A stretch of 64,000 nt of DNA, taken from assembly GCA_001599755.1 (NCBI GenBank), contig BCHX01000003.1:3011289-3075288 (forward strand), given 5' to 3'. The position numbers and the translations under genes are program-made. The notes beneath the pieces were generated by a model, which had not been told where the DNA came from, did no database searches, and saw only the letters and a list, made by a program, of their open reading frames with translations. Of the stretch, positions 34,189 to 44,761 are shown in pieces (the stretch's first letter is position 1; each line of letters begins with the position of its first letter). Source of the stretch: Gliomastix tumulicola (taxonomy: Eukaryota > Ascomycota > Sordariomycetes > Hypocreales > Bionectriaceae).

Positions 34189-37100
34189 ATGGTGCGCATC
34201 ATCCCGACCCGCCTTCTCTCTTCCTCCTCCTCCTTCTCTTCTTCAACACAGCACTCGAGATCAAACAGCCCAATGCGTTCGAAAGGTGATTCAGTGAGCC
34301 CGGCCAGGGATCCGGGCAATGGCCTGGCTCTCAAGGTGGTTATCATGAAGGTGAGCTCAACATTGATGCCGGTGTTGGACCCCGCCCTATCCTTATCCCC
34401 CACCAAAGCTTGCATGCGCGTCTGCTACGTCCGGTCATGCGCATTTGCAGCCGTATGGCTGTGCGAAAATGAATGCGAGGATGGGGAACCACGACCGCGA
34501 TGCTGGCTTCATTTCCACGCCCTCGGGGTAGAAATGACTGGCAAGAGGCTGCAGCAGAACCAAATATCTGCTCTACGTCATACAAGTGAAATGCTGACCC
34601 ATCTGCACAAAGGCTCGAAACCTGGCTGCCAAAGATCGCTCTGGCACTTCCGATCCAGTAAGTGAATCCCCAGCCCTCACACCCGCTGTTGCACTAGACG
34701 CTTGCTAATACCCAAGGTGCAGTATCTCGTTTTGACCAGCGGAGACACTCGCGTCGTCACACACACAATCCCCAAGACCCTGAACCCCGAGTGGAACGTC
34801 ATCGAAGAGATCCCCATCAGCTCATTCGACAACCTGCTCCTCAGCTTCACCTGCTGGGACAAGGACCGGTTCGGCAAAGACTACCTCGGCGAATTCGACC
34901 TCGCTCTCGAAGACATCTTCTCCAACCAGAAGACCGCCCAGGACCCTCAGTGGTACCCCCTAAAGAGCAAGCGGCCCGGCAAGAAGACAGGCGTCGTATC
35001 GGGAGAGGTCCAGCTACAGTTCACACTGTTCGATAGCGCCAATAAAGCAGCGACGCCTCCCCAAGTGCTAGATAAATTCAGCGCTCTGCTGGCGTCGGTC
35101 CCTATTCCTCCGATCGATTCCAAGAACCCGACGCCATCACGCACGCCAGTTCTCGCCCCGACCATCGCACCCGGCACGACCCTTGCCCCCGAACCATCGT
35201 CGTCCAGGAGTGGTTCGACAGATGACGAAGATGAGGGTGATCTCGAGGACGAGTCCACCTCTGAGAATGAAGGGGAGTTGAAACCAGAGACCATCGAGAA
35301 GAGGAGGCGGCGCATGAGGATCAAGGGACTGAAGTCCAAAAAGCGGAACCCGTACGCCTTCACCAACGGGGACTCTGACGTTGTTGGCATCATCTTCCTC
35401 GAGATCTGCAAGATCACAGACCTGCCCCCCGAGAGCAATCTGACTCGGACCAGTTTCGACATGGATCCGTTCGTCGTCGCTTCGCTCGGCAAGAAGACAT
35501 ACCGTACCAAGCGCATCAGGCACAATCTCAACCCCGTGTACAACGAGAAGATGCTTTTCCAGGTGCAGGGTCACGAGCAGGCGTACTCCTTCGCCTTCAC
35601 TGTGATCGATCACGACAAGTACTCGGGCAATGACTTCGTAGCATCATGCAACCTCCCTATCCAGGACATCATCGAGAAGGCGCCACAGGCAAATCCGGAG
35701 ACGGGGCTCTACGAGCTCCGTGAGCCAGCCGAGTTTGTCAAGCCCGCATCGAAGAATCGTCTCAAGAGACTGGGATTGTCTAGAACGCCATCCACGCAGA
35801 GTCTGACCAAGATGATTCGTCCAGGGCTGAACAAGACGGCCTCGAGCGCTAGCGCCGTGAGCCAGGCGTCAGTTCAGGATCCCTCAGCGAACATCGGCAA
35901 CGGCGGTGGCCTACTAGTACCACCACCCGATGGGCTTGTGACACCCAGCAACGAGATCGTGCCTGCATTCTGCGAGCCAGAGGATAGCGACTTCACCGAG
36001 TACGCCGTGCCTCTGACTCTGAAGAACCTGGACAAGTGGGAAGCGAAGCACAACCCCACGATCTACCTCAGAGCCAAATACATGCCCTACCCGGCTCTTC
36101 GACAGCAGTTCTGGCGGGCTCTTCTCAAGCAGTACGACCTAGACGAGAGTGGCCGGATCAGCAGAGTCGAGATGACCACCATGCTAGACAGTCTCGGGTC
36201 CACGCTTCGGGAATCTACTATTGATAGCTTCTTTGCTCGATTCCCACACAAGGCGGCGGACAATGAGGATACCTGGGATCTGACCATGGATGAGGCTGTC
36301 CTTTGCCTTGAGGATCAGCTGGAGGCTAAGAGCAAACAGTCTGTGACGGATAAGCTGAAGAACCTAGCCCCCGACTTCAAGAACCTGAACCTTCTTCCCC
36401 ACAAGTCGCCGCAGGATAGCTCGCCCGGAAGCACGACTCCTCAGCTGTCGCCGGGCGATGTGCAGGGAGCGAGGACTCCCACTGAGGAGGGCGATCCTTT
36501 GGAGGTCCAGGATGACTCATCAGAAGAGCACGTCGTTGAGATCCGGGAGTGCCCAATCTGCCACCAGCCGCGTCTGAACAAGCGTAGCGATGCTGACATC
36601 ATCACCCACATTGCGACATGCGCAAGCCAAGACTGGCGCCAGGTCAACAGTGTGCTGATGAGCGGATTCGTCACGGCGAGCCAAGCGCAGCGCAAGTGGT
36701 ACTCCAAGGTCATCACCAAGATCTCGTACGGAGGGTACAAGCTTGGTGCCAACTCGGCCAACATTTTGGTCCAGGATCGACTCACTGGTCAGATCAACGA
36801 GGAGAAGATGAGCGTCTACGTTAGACTCGGTATTCGCATGCTCTACAAGGGACTCAAGTCCCGAGAGATGGAAAACAAGCGCAGTAAGTTTGTTCCACTT
36901 TTAACGTTCTAGATGCGAGTTGCAGTGATGCTGACCATTTGACAAGTCCGAAAGATGCTCAAGAACCTCAGCATCAAACAGGGCAGGAAGTTCGACGACC
37001 CTGCCTCCAAGGACGAGATTGAGAAGTTCATCGCCTTCCACCGTCTAGACATGTCAGAAGTCCTGCTGAGCCTCAACGAGTTCAAGAACTTTAACGAGTT

Positions 37101-37999
37101 CTTCTACCGGGCTCTCAAGCCAGGGGCTCGCCCGTGCTCCGCGCCGGACAACCCCAATATCATTGTGTCGCCTGCAGACTGCCGCAGCGTTGTCTTCAAC
37201 CAGATCTCCCAGGCAACAAAGATCTGGGTCAAGGGTCGGGAGTTCAGCATGAAGAGACTACTTGGCGATGCGTATCCCGAGGATGTTGAACGGTATGATG
37301 GCGGTGCTCTCGGTATCTTCCGCTTGGCACCCCAGGACTACCATCGTTTCCACATCCCGGTCGATGGCGTTATGGGAGAGCCCAAGACGATCGAGGGCGA
37401 GTACTATACGGTCAACCCCATGGCGATCCGTTCGGCGTTGGATGTGTATGGTGAGAATGTACGAATCCTCGTGCCCATTGACACCGAGCAGCACGGCCGC
37501 GTCATGGTGATCTGTGTTGGAGCGATGATGGTTGGCAGTACTGTCATTACTGCCCAGGCAGGGCAGCGTGTCAAGCGGACGGACGAGCTCGGATACTTCA
37601 AGTTTGGCGGCAGCACGCTGCTTGTACTGTTCGAGCCTGGCAAGATGAAGTTCGATGACGATCTTGTCGACAACTCGAACGGTGCGTTGGAGACGCTGGT
37701 TAGTGATAATCTTCCCGCCCGATTCTACCAAGAGAGAGAGAGAGATGGTCTGACATTCAATGTTACAGGTTCGCGTCGGCATGTCCATTGGCCATTCCCC
37801 TAATGAGCCACAGTGGACGCCGGATATGCGTAAGAGCGATAAGGAGATCACTAAAGCTGAGAAGAGGGAGGCCATGCGGCGTATCCAGGGAAGCCTGGCC
37901 ATCGAGGAGTCCCCTGAAGACAGCGCGGACGAAGGAGGATTCCGTGCTGCCCTTGGCCGACGCCCTACTTTGGACACATTGGCCGCGTCGGCCATGTAG
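34189..37999 (+). CDS. psd2: Phosphatidylserine decarboxylase proenzyme 2 (C2-C2-EF-hand type)
   Basis: Exons 34189-34350, 34613-34657, 34723-36883, 36947-37698 and 37769-37999 give 1,116 aa. It converts phosphatidylserine to phosphatidylethanolamine in the endosome/Golgi/vacuole system. First C2 domain about 46-170 (KVVIMK, ARNLAAKDRSGTSDPYLVL), second about 288-385 (FLEICKITDLPP, MDPFVVASLGKKTYRT). An EF-hand loop DLDESGRISRVE lies at 541-552. The decarboxylase domain is C-terminal, with FGGST where cleavage before Ser1012 should make the pyruvoyl group, and the conserved VRVGMSIG end. Cys/His residues CPICHQPR...H...C near 607-630 may form a small zinc knuckle. The start is supported by the in-phase short exon 34613-34657, which completes the first C2 strand. 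Confidence 0.95.
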
Positions 38000-38565
38000 A
38001 AGACGAAGACGAAGACGGCCAGAAAGGTCGTTGGATGGATAGATGGATGGATGGATGGGTGGACTAGCGGAGGATTGAATGGATTAGCGAATCACTTTTG
38101 GTATTTTGAAGGAACTAATAGAATGGCAGGCGTGACATCTAACGGCTATAGATTTTTATTTTGTTTCTATCTTGAGCATTTCTGCGGGCCGACTGAGGCA
38201 ACACGAATACAACACGCGTGTGAGATGGGACAATCTTTGTGGGAAAGAACAAACAGGGAATACGAATGAATGTGCGTGCAAGACTCTGAACACGATGAGA
38301 CGGGTGTCTGACGAAACAATGCAATGTTGATGACCGCTAATAAACTCCGTTCCAATGACTCCTGTGACGCCAAATTGCTGGTAGTAGCCCTCGTAGTGAA
38401 GAGGACGCCGAATCCCTAACGATTATCCATGCTCCTCCTGAAAGGAAGCCTGAAAGGAAGAAGAACCCAACCCATGCTGAGGTGATGACGCGGCTTGCGC
38501 GTTGGTCGTGTGCTAGAAAAAAAAAAAGAGGAAAAACTCGTGGTCTCGTGACTGTGCGCCACCCT
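38000..38565. other. Intergenic: psd2 3' region and 3' region of the small minus-strand gene
   Basis: No gene was seen. It contains GATG-type repeats at 38035-38062, just after the psd2 stop codon, and A-tract sequence at 38516-38527. Confidence 0.5.
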
Positions 38566-38787
38566 TCAGTCGTGGTTGGAGGCTGACGAGGCTGAGCTCG
38601 TGCTGATCCGCCGTGGATCCTCGGGCGTGACGATGGAGCGGATGGTGGGCGGCCTGACGGACTGCTCCTTGAGGGTCGACGGGATGGGCGAGGAGGGCGG
38701 GCTGATCTCGGGGTGCTGGCGTTGCTGGCGCCAGGAGGTGTAGATTTGCTTGCACAGGTGTGCGGACATGGTGTAGGTGGGCGTCAT
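38566..38787 (-). CDS. Small hypothetical protein (73 aa)
   Basis: A short frame read from ATG at 38787. It begins MTPTYTMSAHLCKQIYTSW and continues with a Pro/Ser-rich part holding SPPSSP and TPEDPR, which look like proline-directed phosphorylation sites; it ends ASSASNHD. I do not recognise a family. In support, the sequence before the ATG (minus strand, about 38788-38945) is a typical fungal leader: C/A/T-rich, no upstream ATG in good context near the start, and CACCAACCAAAGATG immediately at the start. The N-terminal half looks like an amphipathic helix. It is convergent with psd2. It could still be a chance frame. Confidence 0.5.
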   Translation of the reverse strand: MTPTYTMSAHLCKQIYTSWRQQRQHPEISPPSSPIPSTLKEQSVRPPTIRSIVTPEDPRRISTSSASSASNHD

Positions 38788-40929
38788 CTTTGGTTGGTGA
38801 CGTGTGTTGATGGTTTGTGTATGGGAGGTGTAGGTGGTTGTGTGGTGTCTTTGATCGAACCAGGCAGGTTTTGGTGTCTGTCTTCCCCTTCTCTTTCGTT
38901 TTTCTTTCGATGGTAGGATGATGGGTTGTGTGGTAGGTAGGTGGTGGTGTCGTGTGGAAGCGATGCGATGAGATGCGTCCTCGAACAATGGACGGTAGGC
39001 CGGTTAAGGGGGACAAAAACAAAGTTGTTTGTCAGGTGGATTCCGGTTTGAACTCAACCGTTTCCAGATTCCAGGCCAAAAATAAATTTGTCAAAGGGAA
39101 AGAAAGAAGGTTGGCTTTGCGAGGGAAGGTGGAGTGGCGGTGGCTTTTGTATACTGTACTTTAGTAGGTACAGTAGGTACCTCTCTGTGTGTGGTGCTCT
39201 TATAATACGCTTGAGGCTGTCATGCCATTTCCTTCATCGAACAGCTTGTTGTGTGGGCTGGCTTGCAGAAAGGCGAACCGAGTCACAGATAAGACGTAGT
39301 AACTAGCATGGGTACCCCCTTTGCGAAAGTGCCCAGGTACGTACGTAGAAGCAGGCAGCAGAGGGAGAGAGGGGGGCAGTGATTGGTGCAAACCCCTTGG
39401 AATTTATTCTGGTTCTAGAGCGTGATGGATTGTTGGGGGGAAACGAAAGGGTAAAAGAAAAAGGTAGGTAAGGGGGGTCGATTGCATCGTCATCGGCGAG
39501 CTGGAAAACCCCCCCAAATCCTGCCCAATACGTGATCCCGGAGTTGCTCTGCCTGTGCCTGTTAGACTACTGGCCTTGCTAGTTCATCAGTATGGAGGGG
39601 CAAAAGACCTGCAGGTGACATGGATTGCGACATGGGAAAATCACACGTTCATGCCGGCATCTGGTGACTTGGAAATGGGCTGATTTTGTTTCTCCTTCAG
39701 CCCGACCCGTCACGGTGGGTTGCATGCATGCATGCATGCAGCGCAGAGGAAACGGACGATGTGCTATAGACCACCCTCGAGCCGAATATACATGATGCAG
39801 GTTTTGTCCTGCGCAAAAGCAGCTGTGCCCCCCATCCTGGTTCGGCAGGGCAGAAAGGAGCAGCTCGATTTGGGGTCGTCGGGCGACAGGGGACAGACAG
39901 CATCTTCGAGAACATTTGCACGAGACAAAAGGCAGCAGCAGCAGCCCTGTTTCTCTTTCTTTCGGCTCGGCTGGGCTTGCTGTCGTGCTTTTAGCGGGTG
40001 GGTTTGGGGGGCGCATGTGCTAGCGAGCTTGAGGACAAGCCAATCAGTTGAGGCGTATTTCGTAATTTGTCACGTATTACCAGTGGAGGGAAAGAGCGGG
40101 AGCTGGTCGTGCCTGCTCTGCTCTGGCGTTGACTCTCAGATGGTGGCGGCGGTCCCCGATCCAGGGTGGCCTGATTTCCTGATTAGGAAGTCGTCCCTTC
40201 CCGACTCGTAAGACTTCCTTCCACGTCCCCCCGTCCCCTTCCACAAATTCTCCTTCCCATGTTTTTCCATGTTTTTTTTTCCATGTTCGAGGGGTCCAAT
40301 CCTCCGGTCGGGAGTGACGGCATTTGAAATTGGAGTTAACACTACTACCGTGCTTTCTTATTCTTTCCCAAAGTACTGATGCTGACCGCTCTTTATATCA
40401 CTTGTTGGTGATGGCTTCTCTTTCTGGCGAGCACAGGAGGAGGGAGGGCGGCGGCTAAATGTGTTTGGAGGTGGCCGCCGCCATACGACCTGCACTGCCT
40501 GTCGCACCAATCAACGTCGTCCTCTGCGTCCTGCACCTGACGAAAGGGGGGGGTATGAAAGCCCACACACACCAGCCACCCTTTCTCCTTTTTCCGCTCT
40601 GTTGGTTCTGCATTGGTTCTGCATTTTTGCTCTACCTCCCGCAGCGAGTGAGTGCCTCGCCAGCAGCGGATCAGAAATGGCCGGCCGCCCGTGCGAGGGG
40701 CCAGGCTGAGGGGGTGCGCCTGGAGGTGAGGCTGGTGAAACGACGTGACGGTGTCCGAAGGTGTCCTCGTGCCTGGACGGACTGCGTCGTGATTCACACG
40801 ACGGTATTTTCTTTGGGGTTTATAAAGTACGTGTGTGTGATGGAGGGACGTGAGTGAGTGAGTGAGTGAGTGTGCTGCGCTTTATCGTGATATCTGTCTG
40901 GTCTTGGTTCAAATATTATTATTATTACT
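38788..40929. other. Intergenic: divergent upstream region between small gene and GIY-YIG gene
   Basis: No gene recognised. It holds the 20-bp self-complementary array (TGCA)5 at 39721-39740, three CCATGTTTTT-like direct repeats at 40257-40286, a (GTGA)n run at about 40850-40871 and several GGTACC-like motifs (39163-39183, 39309-39316). It probably contains both promoters. Confidence 0.5.
39721..39740. repeat. (TGCA)5, a perfect 20-bp palindrome
   Basis: Five exact TGCA units, self-complementary over the full 20 bp, so the strand can fold back or the duplex extrude. Confidence 0.9.
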
Positions 40930-42057
40930 ATGGCCGCCGCTAATCATAGTATTGTCGCGACATGGCCGTCCGATGCCGAGGAGCTGCGTGGCTTGCTCAG
41001 CGTCATGTCCGCGCCTGTACTGAAATGCCACGGGACCACCCAGAAAGGCGAGCCGTGCAAGTTGCGCGTCAGCAAGGAGAGTGCTGCGGACATCGAGGTG
41101 CTGCTTGGGCAGATCGCCGTCGGCATGGGGAGCGTCGTGCGGGCGGAGGCGTCGCTAGACAGACTTGCGGGTTTGGTCTTGTGCAAACGGTTTCATCGGA
41201 AGTCGAGCAAGGATTTGCTTCTTCGACGTTGGACGGTGCTGCTGAAGGCACTGGAAGACAGTGACGACGAGGAAGAGAGTGATGAGGTTGAAGTTGAGGA
41301 GGTTGGAGGCAGTACAGGAGCCAATCAACAACAGCAACAGTCTGATGAGACGGACTATGACGACGGGGTATTGATGGACACGCGGACGGATTCTGTCAAT
41401 GTCAAGATGGAGAACACAGGCGCGACGAAGCTCGTCTTGTCGCTCGCCTCGTCTACGCCGATACCTCACGACACCACCAAAGTCATCCCTGCAAACCCCC
41501 CAGCCGTCGACAAGCACACCTTCGAGCCCTTCGGACCCCCCAAGACGACCCTCGAGCTCAACCAGTCCATCAAGACGCTCCTCCAGCGACCTCTCCTCCG
41601 CGCCACCGAGCAGCGGCCCGGCTCCAAGGGCTTCCTCTACGTCTACACCTTCCCGACGCTCTACCGCCTCCGCACGCCGCACCTCAAGATCGGCCACGCG
41701 CGCGACGTGAGCCGGCGCATGGCGGACTGGCGGCGCCAGTGCGGCTACGAGCCCTCCCTGCTGAGCTGCTTCTCGGCCGAGCTGCACGTGAAGGTCGAGC
41801 GGCTCGTGCACGCGCAGCTGTGGAACCGGCGGCGGCGGGAGGCCTGCTGCCCCGTGTGCGGCGGGGCGCATCGGGAGTGGTTCGAGGTGAAGGAGACGAC
41901 GGCGAGCGGGCTGATCAGTCTGTGGTCGTACTGGAGCCGGCTGGAGCCGTACGACGAGGAGGGGGAGCTGAAGGGGGAGTGGAGGGGGAGGTTGGAGGAG
42001 GTTGATCTGGAGGATCCGGAGTGCTGGAACGACTTTGTCTATGCTAAGTGTGTGTAG
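40930..42057 (+). CDS. GIY-YIG/T5orf172 domain protein (Mug113-like)
   Basis: A single exon of 375 aa from ATG at 40930. N-terminal part: CHGTTQKGEPCKLRV, a short Cys motif common at the front of fungal T5orf172 proteins. Middle: acidic and Gln-rich, low complexity. C-terminal domain (about 230-350): GFLYVYTF, the GIY-YIG first strand, then LKIGHARDVSRRMADWRR, VERLVHAQLW with a Glu in the catalytic position, and CCPVCGGAHREWFEV. Proteins of this pfam (T5orf172) include S. pombe Mug113; biochemical function in fungi is unknown, and nuclease activity is inferred from the fold. It is convergent with the Zn2Cys6 gene, with only 98 bp between stops. Confidence 0.85.
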   Translation: MAAANHSIVATWPSDAEELRGLLSVMSAPVLKCHGTTQKGEPCKLRVSKESAADIEVLLGQIAVGMGSVVRAEASLDRLAGLVLCKRFHRKSSKDLLLRRWTVLLKALEDSDDEEESDEVEVEEVGGSTGANQQQQQSDETDYDDGVLMDTRTDSVNVKMENTGATKLVLSLASSTPIPHDTTKVIPANPPAVDKHTFEPFGPPKTTLELNQSIKTLLQRPLLRATEQRPGSKGFLYVYTFPTLYRLRTPHLKIGHARDVSRRMADWRRQCGYEPSLLSCFSAELHVKVERLVHAQLWNRRRREACCPVCGGAHREWFEVKETTASGLISLWSYWSRLEPYDEEGELKGEWRGRLEEVDLEDPECWNDFVYAKCV

Positions 42058-42155
42058 GAGGAGCTGTTCCTGTTTGCTTGCGTTGAGTCGTTCGTGTGTT
42101 TGGAGCGAGGCGTCTTCTGGATTTAACCCCCTTATTTCTATCATGTCTTCGTTTC

Positions 42156-44176
42156 TCATGCATCGTCTAGATCCCAGTTAATGTTATGCCACATGCCCGA
42201 GAACCACACCGGCCCTCGACCGCCGCCTCCCGCCGTGCCTCCAGAACCCGCCAGGTCCGCCGCCATCAACGGGTTCTGTGTCTGAATGTCCCCCCCGTAG
42301 CCGCTCATATCAGGCGGTGTATCACCCCTCATCATGGCACTGATCCAGTCGCGTATGCCCCTCACCCCGTCCGCCCACGATACCAGACGGCTCTTCCCGT
42401 CACCGGCATCATCAGCACCGGGCGGATCGAGAGCACGTCCCGTCTCGGCCGCAAAGGTCTCTGCGCGCAGCTGCCGCGCCTCCTCGGCCTGGTCCAGCAT
42501 GACCGCCATCCTGTCCGCCAGGCCCGGCAGGTCCAGCGTCCGCCTGGCGTGCTCCCTGTCCCAGCAGATAGGTCCGTCGGCGGGCGTCGGCTCGATCTCG
42601 AGGAGGAGCAGACGGGTCGCCATGATGACGACAAACGTAGACTGTGTCGCGGGGCAGAGGGCGTAGTGCAGCGGGGACGACGCCGGGACGGTGAGGAGCA
42701 GCTCGATGTACTCCTTGACCGCGTCGAGACAGCGGTCCAGACACGCAGCCCGGCTGAGGGCATCCTCCCCCGTCGACTGCGGAAGCGCCAGCGTCGCCGG
42801 CTCGTACAGACGCACGACGAGGTACAGGTAGTTCAGCCGGAACATGACCGCCCACGGGCCCTGGTCATGCTCCTCCTCCACACCCTCCATCACGGCCTCC
42901 AGCGCAGGGCGGATCCCATCCTGGTCGCCCGCCGCGAGACGCTGCAGGTACGACGGCAGCAGCAGCAGCAGCAGCGGTCGCTGCGCGTCGGGCCCCAGAT
43001 CCGCCGCGGGCACGCCGTTGCCGTTGGCGGCGCCCGTCGAGGGCCCAAAGGCGCGGTGAATCTGCCCGCCGATCTGGGCGAGCCGGATGGTCGTGTCGAG
43101 CAGGGCGTCGGTGGGATGCTCGAGCGTCCAGCGCAGGCGGTTGCAGCAGTGTGTGGTGTAGAGGTCATCCAGCGGGTTTGTGCGTCCAAACTGCGTCGAG
43201 TTCCTATTATCCCATTCATTCAATCCCTCATCAGCTCACTCTCTCTCCCTCTCATCGTACACGAGACGGATACTCACACGCTCAGAGCCAGATACAACCC
43301 CAGAAACACCCGCTGCTCCTCCAGCGAATGCTCATCCCCCCTCCCCTCCACCTTGTCCTTCTTCTTCTTCTCGCTCTCGACCCTCTGCAGCACATCCTGG
43401 GGCGGCCGCGCCCGACCCAGCTGCCTCATCACCGACGGCGGCGGCACCGTCACGCCCAGCGAGTGCGCGCAGCCGAGCGCCGCGTACGTCAGAGTCGTGA
43501 TGCGCTCGTCGCAGAGCGACCGCACGTCGGCCCAGGCGATGCAGACCAGCAGCGCCTGCAGGGCGTCGAGCCCCCGGGCGTCGTCGACGACGAGGGCGCG
43601 CGCCACGCGGGCGAGGACGTCGCGCTTCACGGCGGCGAGGGTGGACGGGCGGGAGAAGGGCGCGGCGGCGAGGAGGACGGCGCGGAGGAGGAGGGGTTTG
43701 GACTTGGATAGATGCTGCGCTGTAGTACTACTACTAGTAGTACTACTAGTAGTAGTGGTGGTGGTAGTGGTGGTGGTAGTGGTGGTGGTAGTGGTGGTGG
43801 TGGTAGCAATGACGACAAAGGGGAAGAGAGGGAGGAGCGAGGTCGTGTAGATGCCGAGGACGAGGTCGGCCTGCTTCCAGCTGAGCCCGTAGGGCGCTTC
43901 TTCGTCGGCGTCGGCGTCCGGAGGGGTCTGATCCTCGACCTCTCCGTCTTTGCCTCTCTCCTCTGCATCTTCCCCCTGAACCCCGTGCTCAGATGCCCTG
44001 ATCCGTCGGGGGCGGCGCAGACTGGCTGTGGCTTTGGCCTCACACGTCAGCCCGAGCCTCTCACACCGCTCACACACATGACGCTCAATATTGCCGGGTG
44101 GGAAATGGCATCGTGCTCGGGCCTGGGAACAGGAAACACAGGCACGCAGCCTCCGTTGCGGACTTGATGATCGCAT
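42156..44176 (-). CDS. Zn2Cys6 fungal transcription factor
   Basis: Exons 44176-43278 and 43203-42156 (minus strand) give 648 aa; the junction is GT|G (Val). The binuclear cluster near residues 13-46 is C-x2-C-x6-C, an 11-residue loop, then C-x2-C-x6-C (ACVSCSQARARC, CERCERLGLTC). A disordered linker follows, then a helical regulatory region (about 125-600) in the manner of fungal_trans regulators. A run of 19 Thr followed by Ser/Thr mixtures is encoded by an ACC/ACT/AGT triplet array at 43725-43806. It is presumably a nuclear DNA-binding protein preferring CGG triplets; the target pathway cannot be told from the neighbours. Confidence 0.88.
43725..43806. repeat. Coding triplet array (poly-Thr/Ser) in the Zn2Cys6 gene
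   Basis: On the coding strand, mainly ACC ACC ACC ACT quartets, then ACT and AGT triplets, encode 19 Thr followed by nine Ser/Thr. The ACT/AGT part is self-complementary (TACTACTAGTAGTA) and could form a hairpin. Confidence 0.85.
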
Positions 44177-44761
44177 GGGAAATGAGACAAGATTAAAGCA
44201 AGGTACTACTAAGTATAGTAGTTGCTGGAGGTACCGTACCTAGAAGGAAGAATAAAGCAAGAATGGAATGCCAAAATATGTTGGTAATAGATACATCGCC
44301 TGCAGTGAGGAGCCCACATAACGCCTTGTATTCCTCATCTAACCCCAAAATAAAACTCGGGGCATCTTCTCAGAACTCCCGTCCCGTTGCATGCCCCTTT
44401 CGTCCCGTCGTCGTAAAATGCTATGCTGCTCAGGTATCATATATGAAAGTCATCATGAGCCTCTTTCGCCATTTTGCTGTATCCCTCCCTCCCCTTGCTT
44501 TCCCAATTTCCCCGTCACTGCATCATCAGCAGGCCCAGTCTCAACCTGCTGAAGAAAAAAAAAAGGTCGCTCCCATTGACGCCTCATAGCATGTCCTGGT
44601 CGTATCCTTCGTGCCCTCGTCCGACGCTGACAGACGTGCCCGATAACCATGCTGACCAAATATGAAACGCTCAGCAAGCAAGAGAGAACAAATAAACAGA
44701 TATATCGTCAGAACAAGCGCGCTCAAGGCTGGACCGAGGCTTCGCTCAGCCCCATCCCTAC
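44177..44761. other. Intergenic: Zn2Cys6 gene promoter and MIZ gene 3' region
   Basis: 585 bp between two minus-strand genes. It holds the promoter of the Zn2Cys6 gene, with a GGAGGTACCGTACC element at about 44227-44240, and the 3' UTR of the MIZ gene. No other gene was seen. Confidence 0.55.

Noticed and set aside
42186..43850. 554-codon plus-strand frame over the Zn2Cys6 gene
   Set aside because: It is antisense to a gene with an intact zinc cluster and a proper intron, and is low in complexity.
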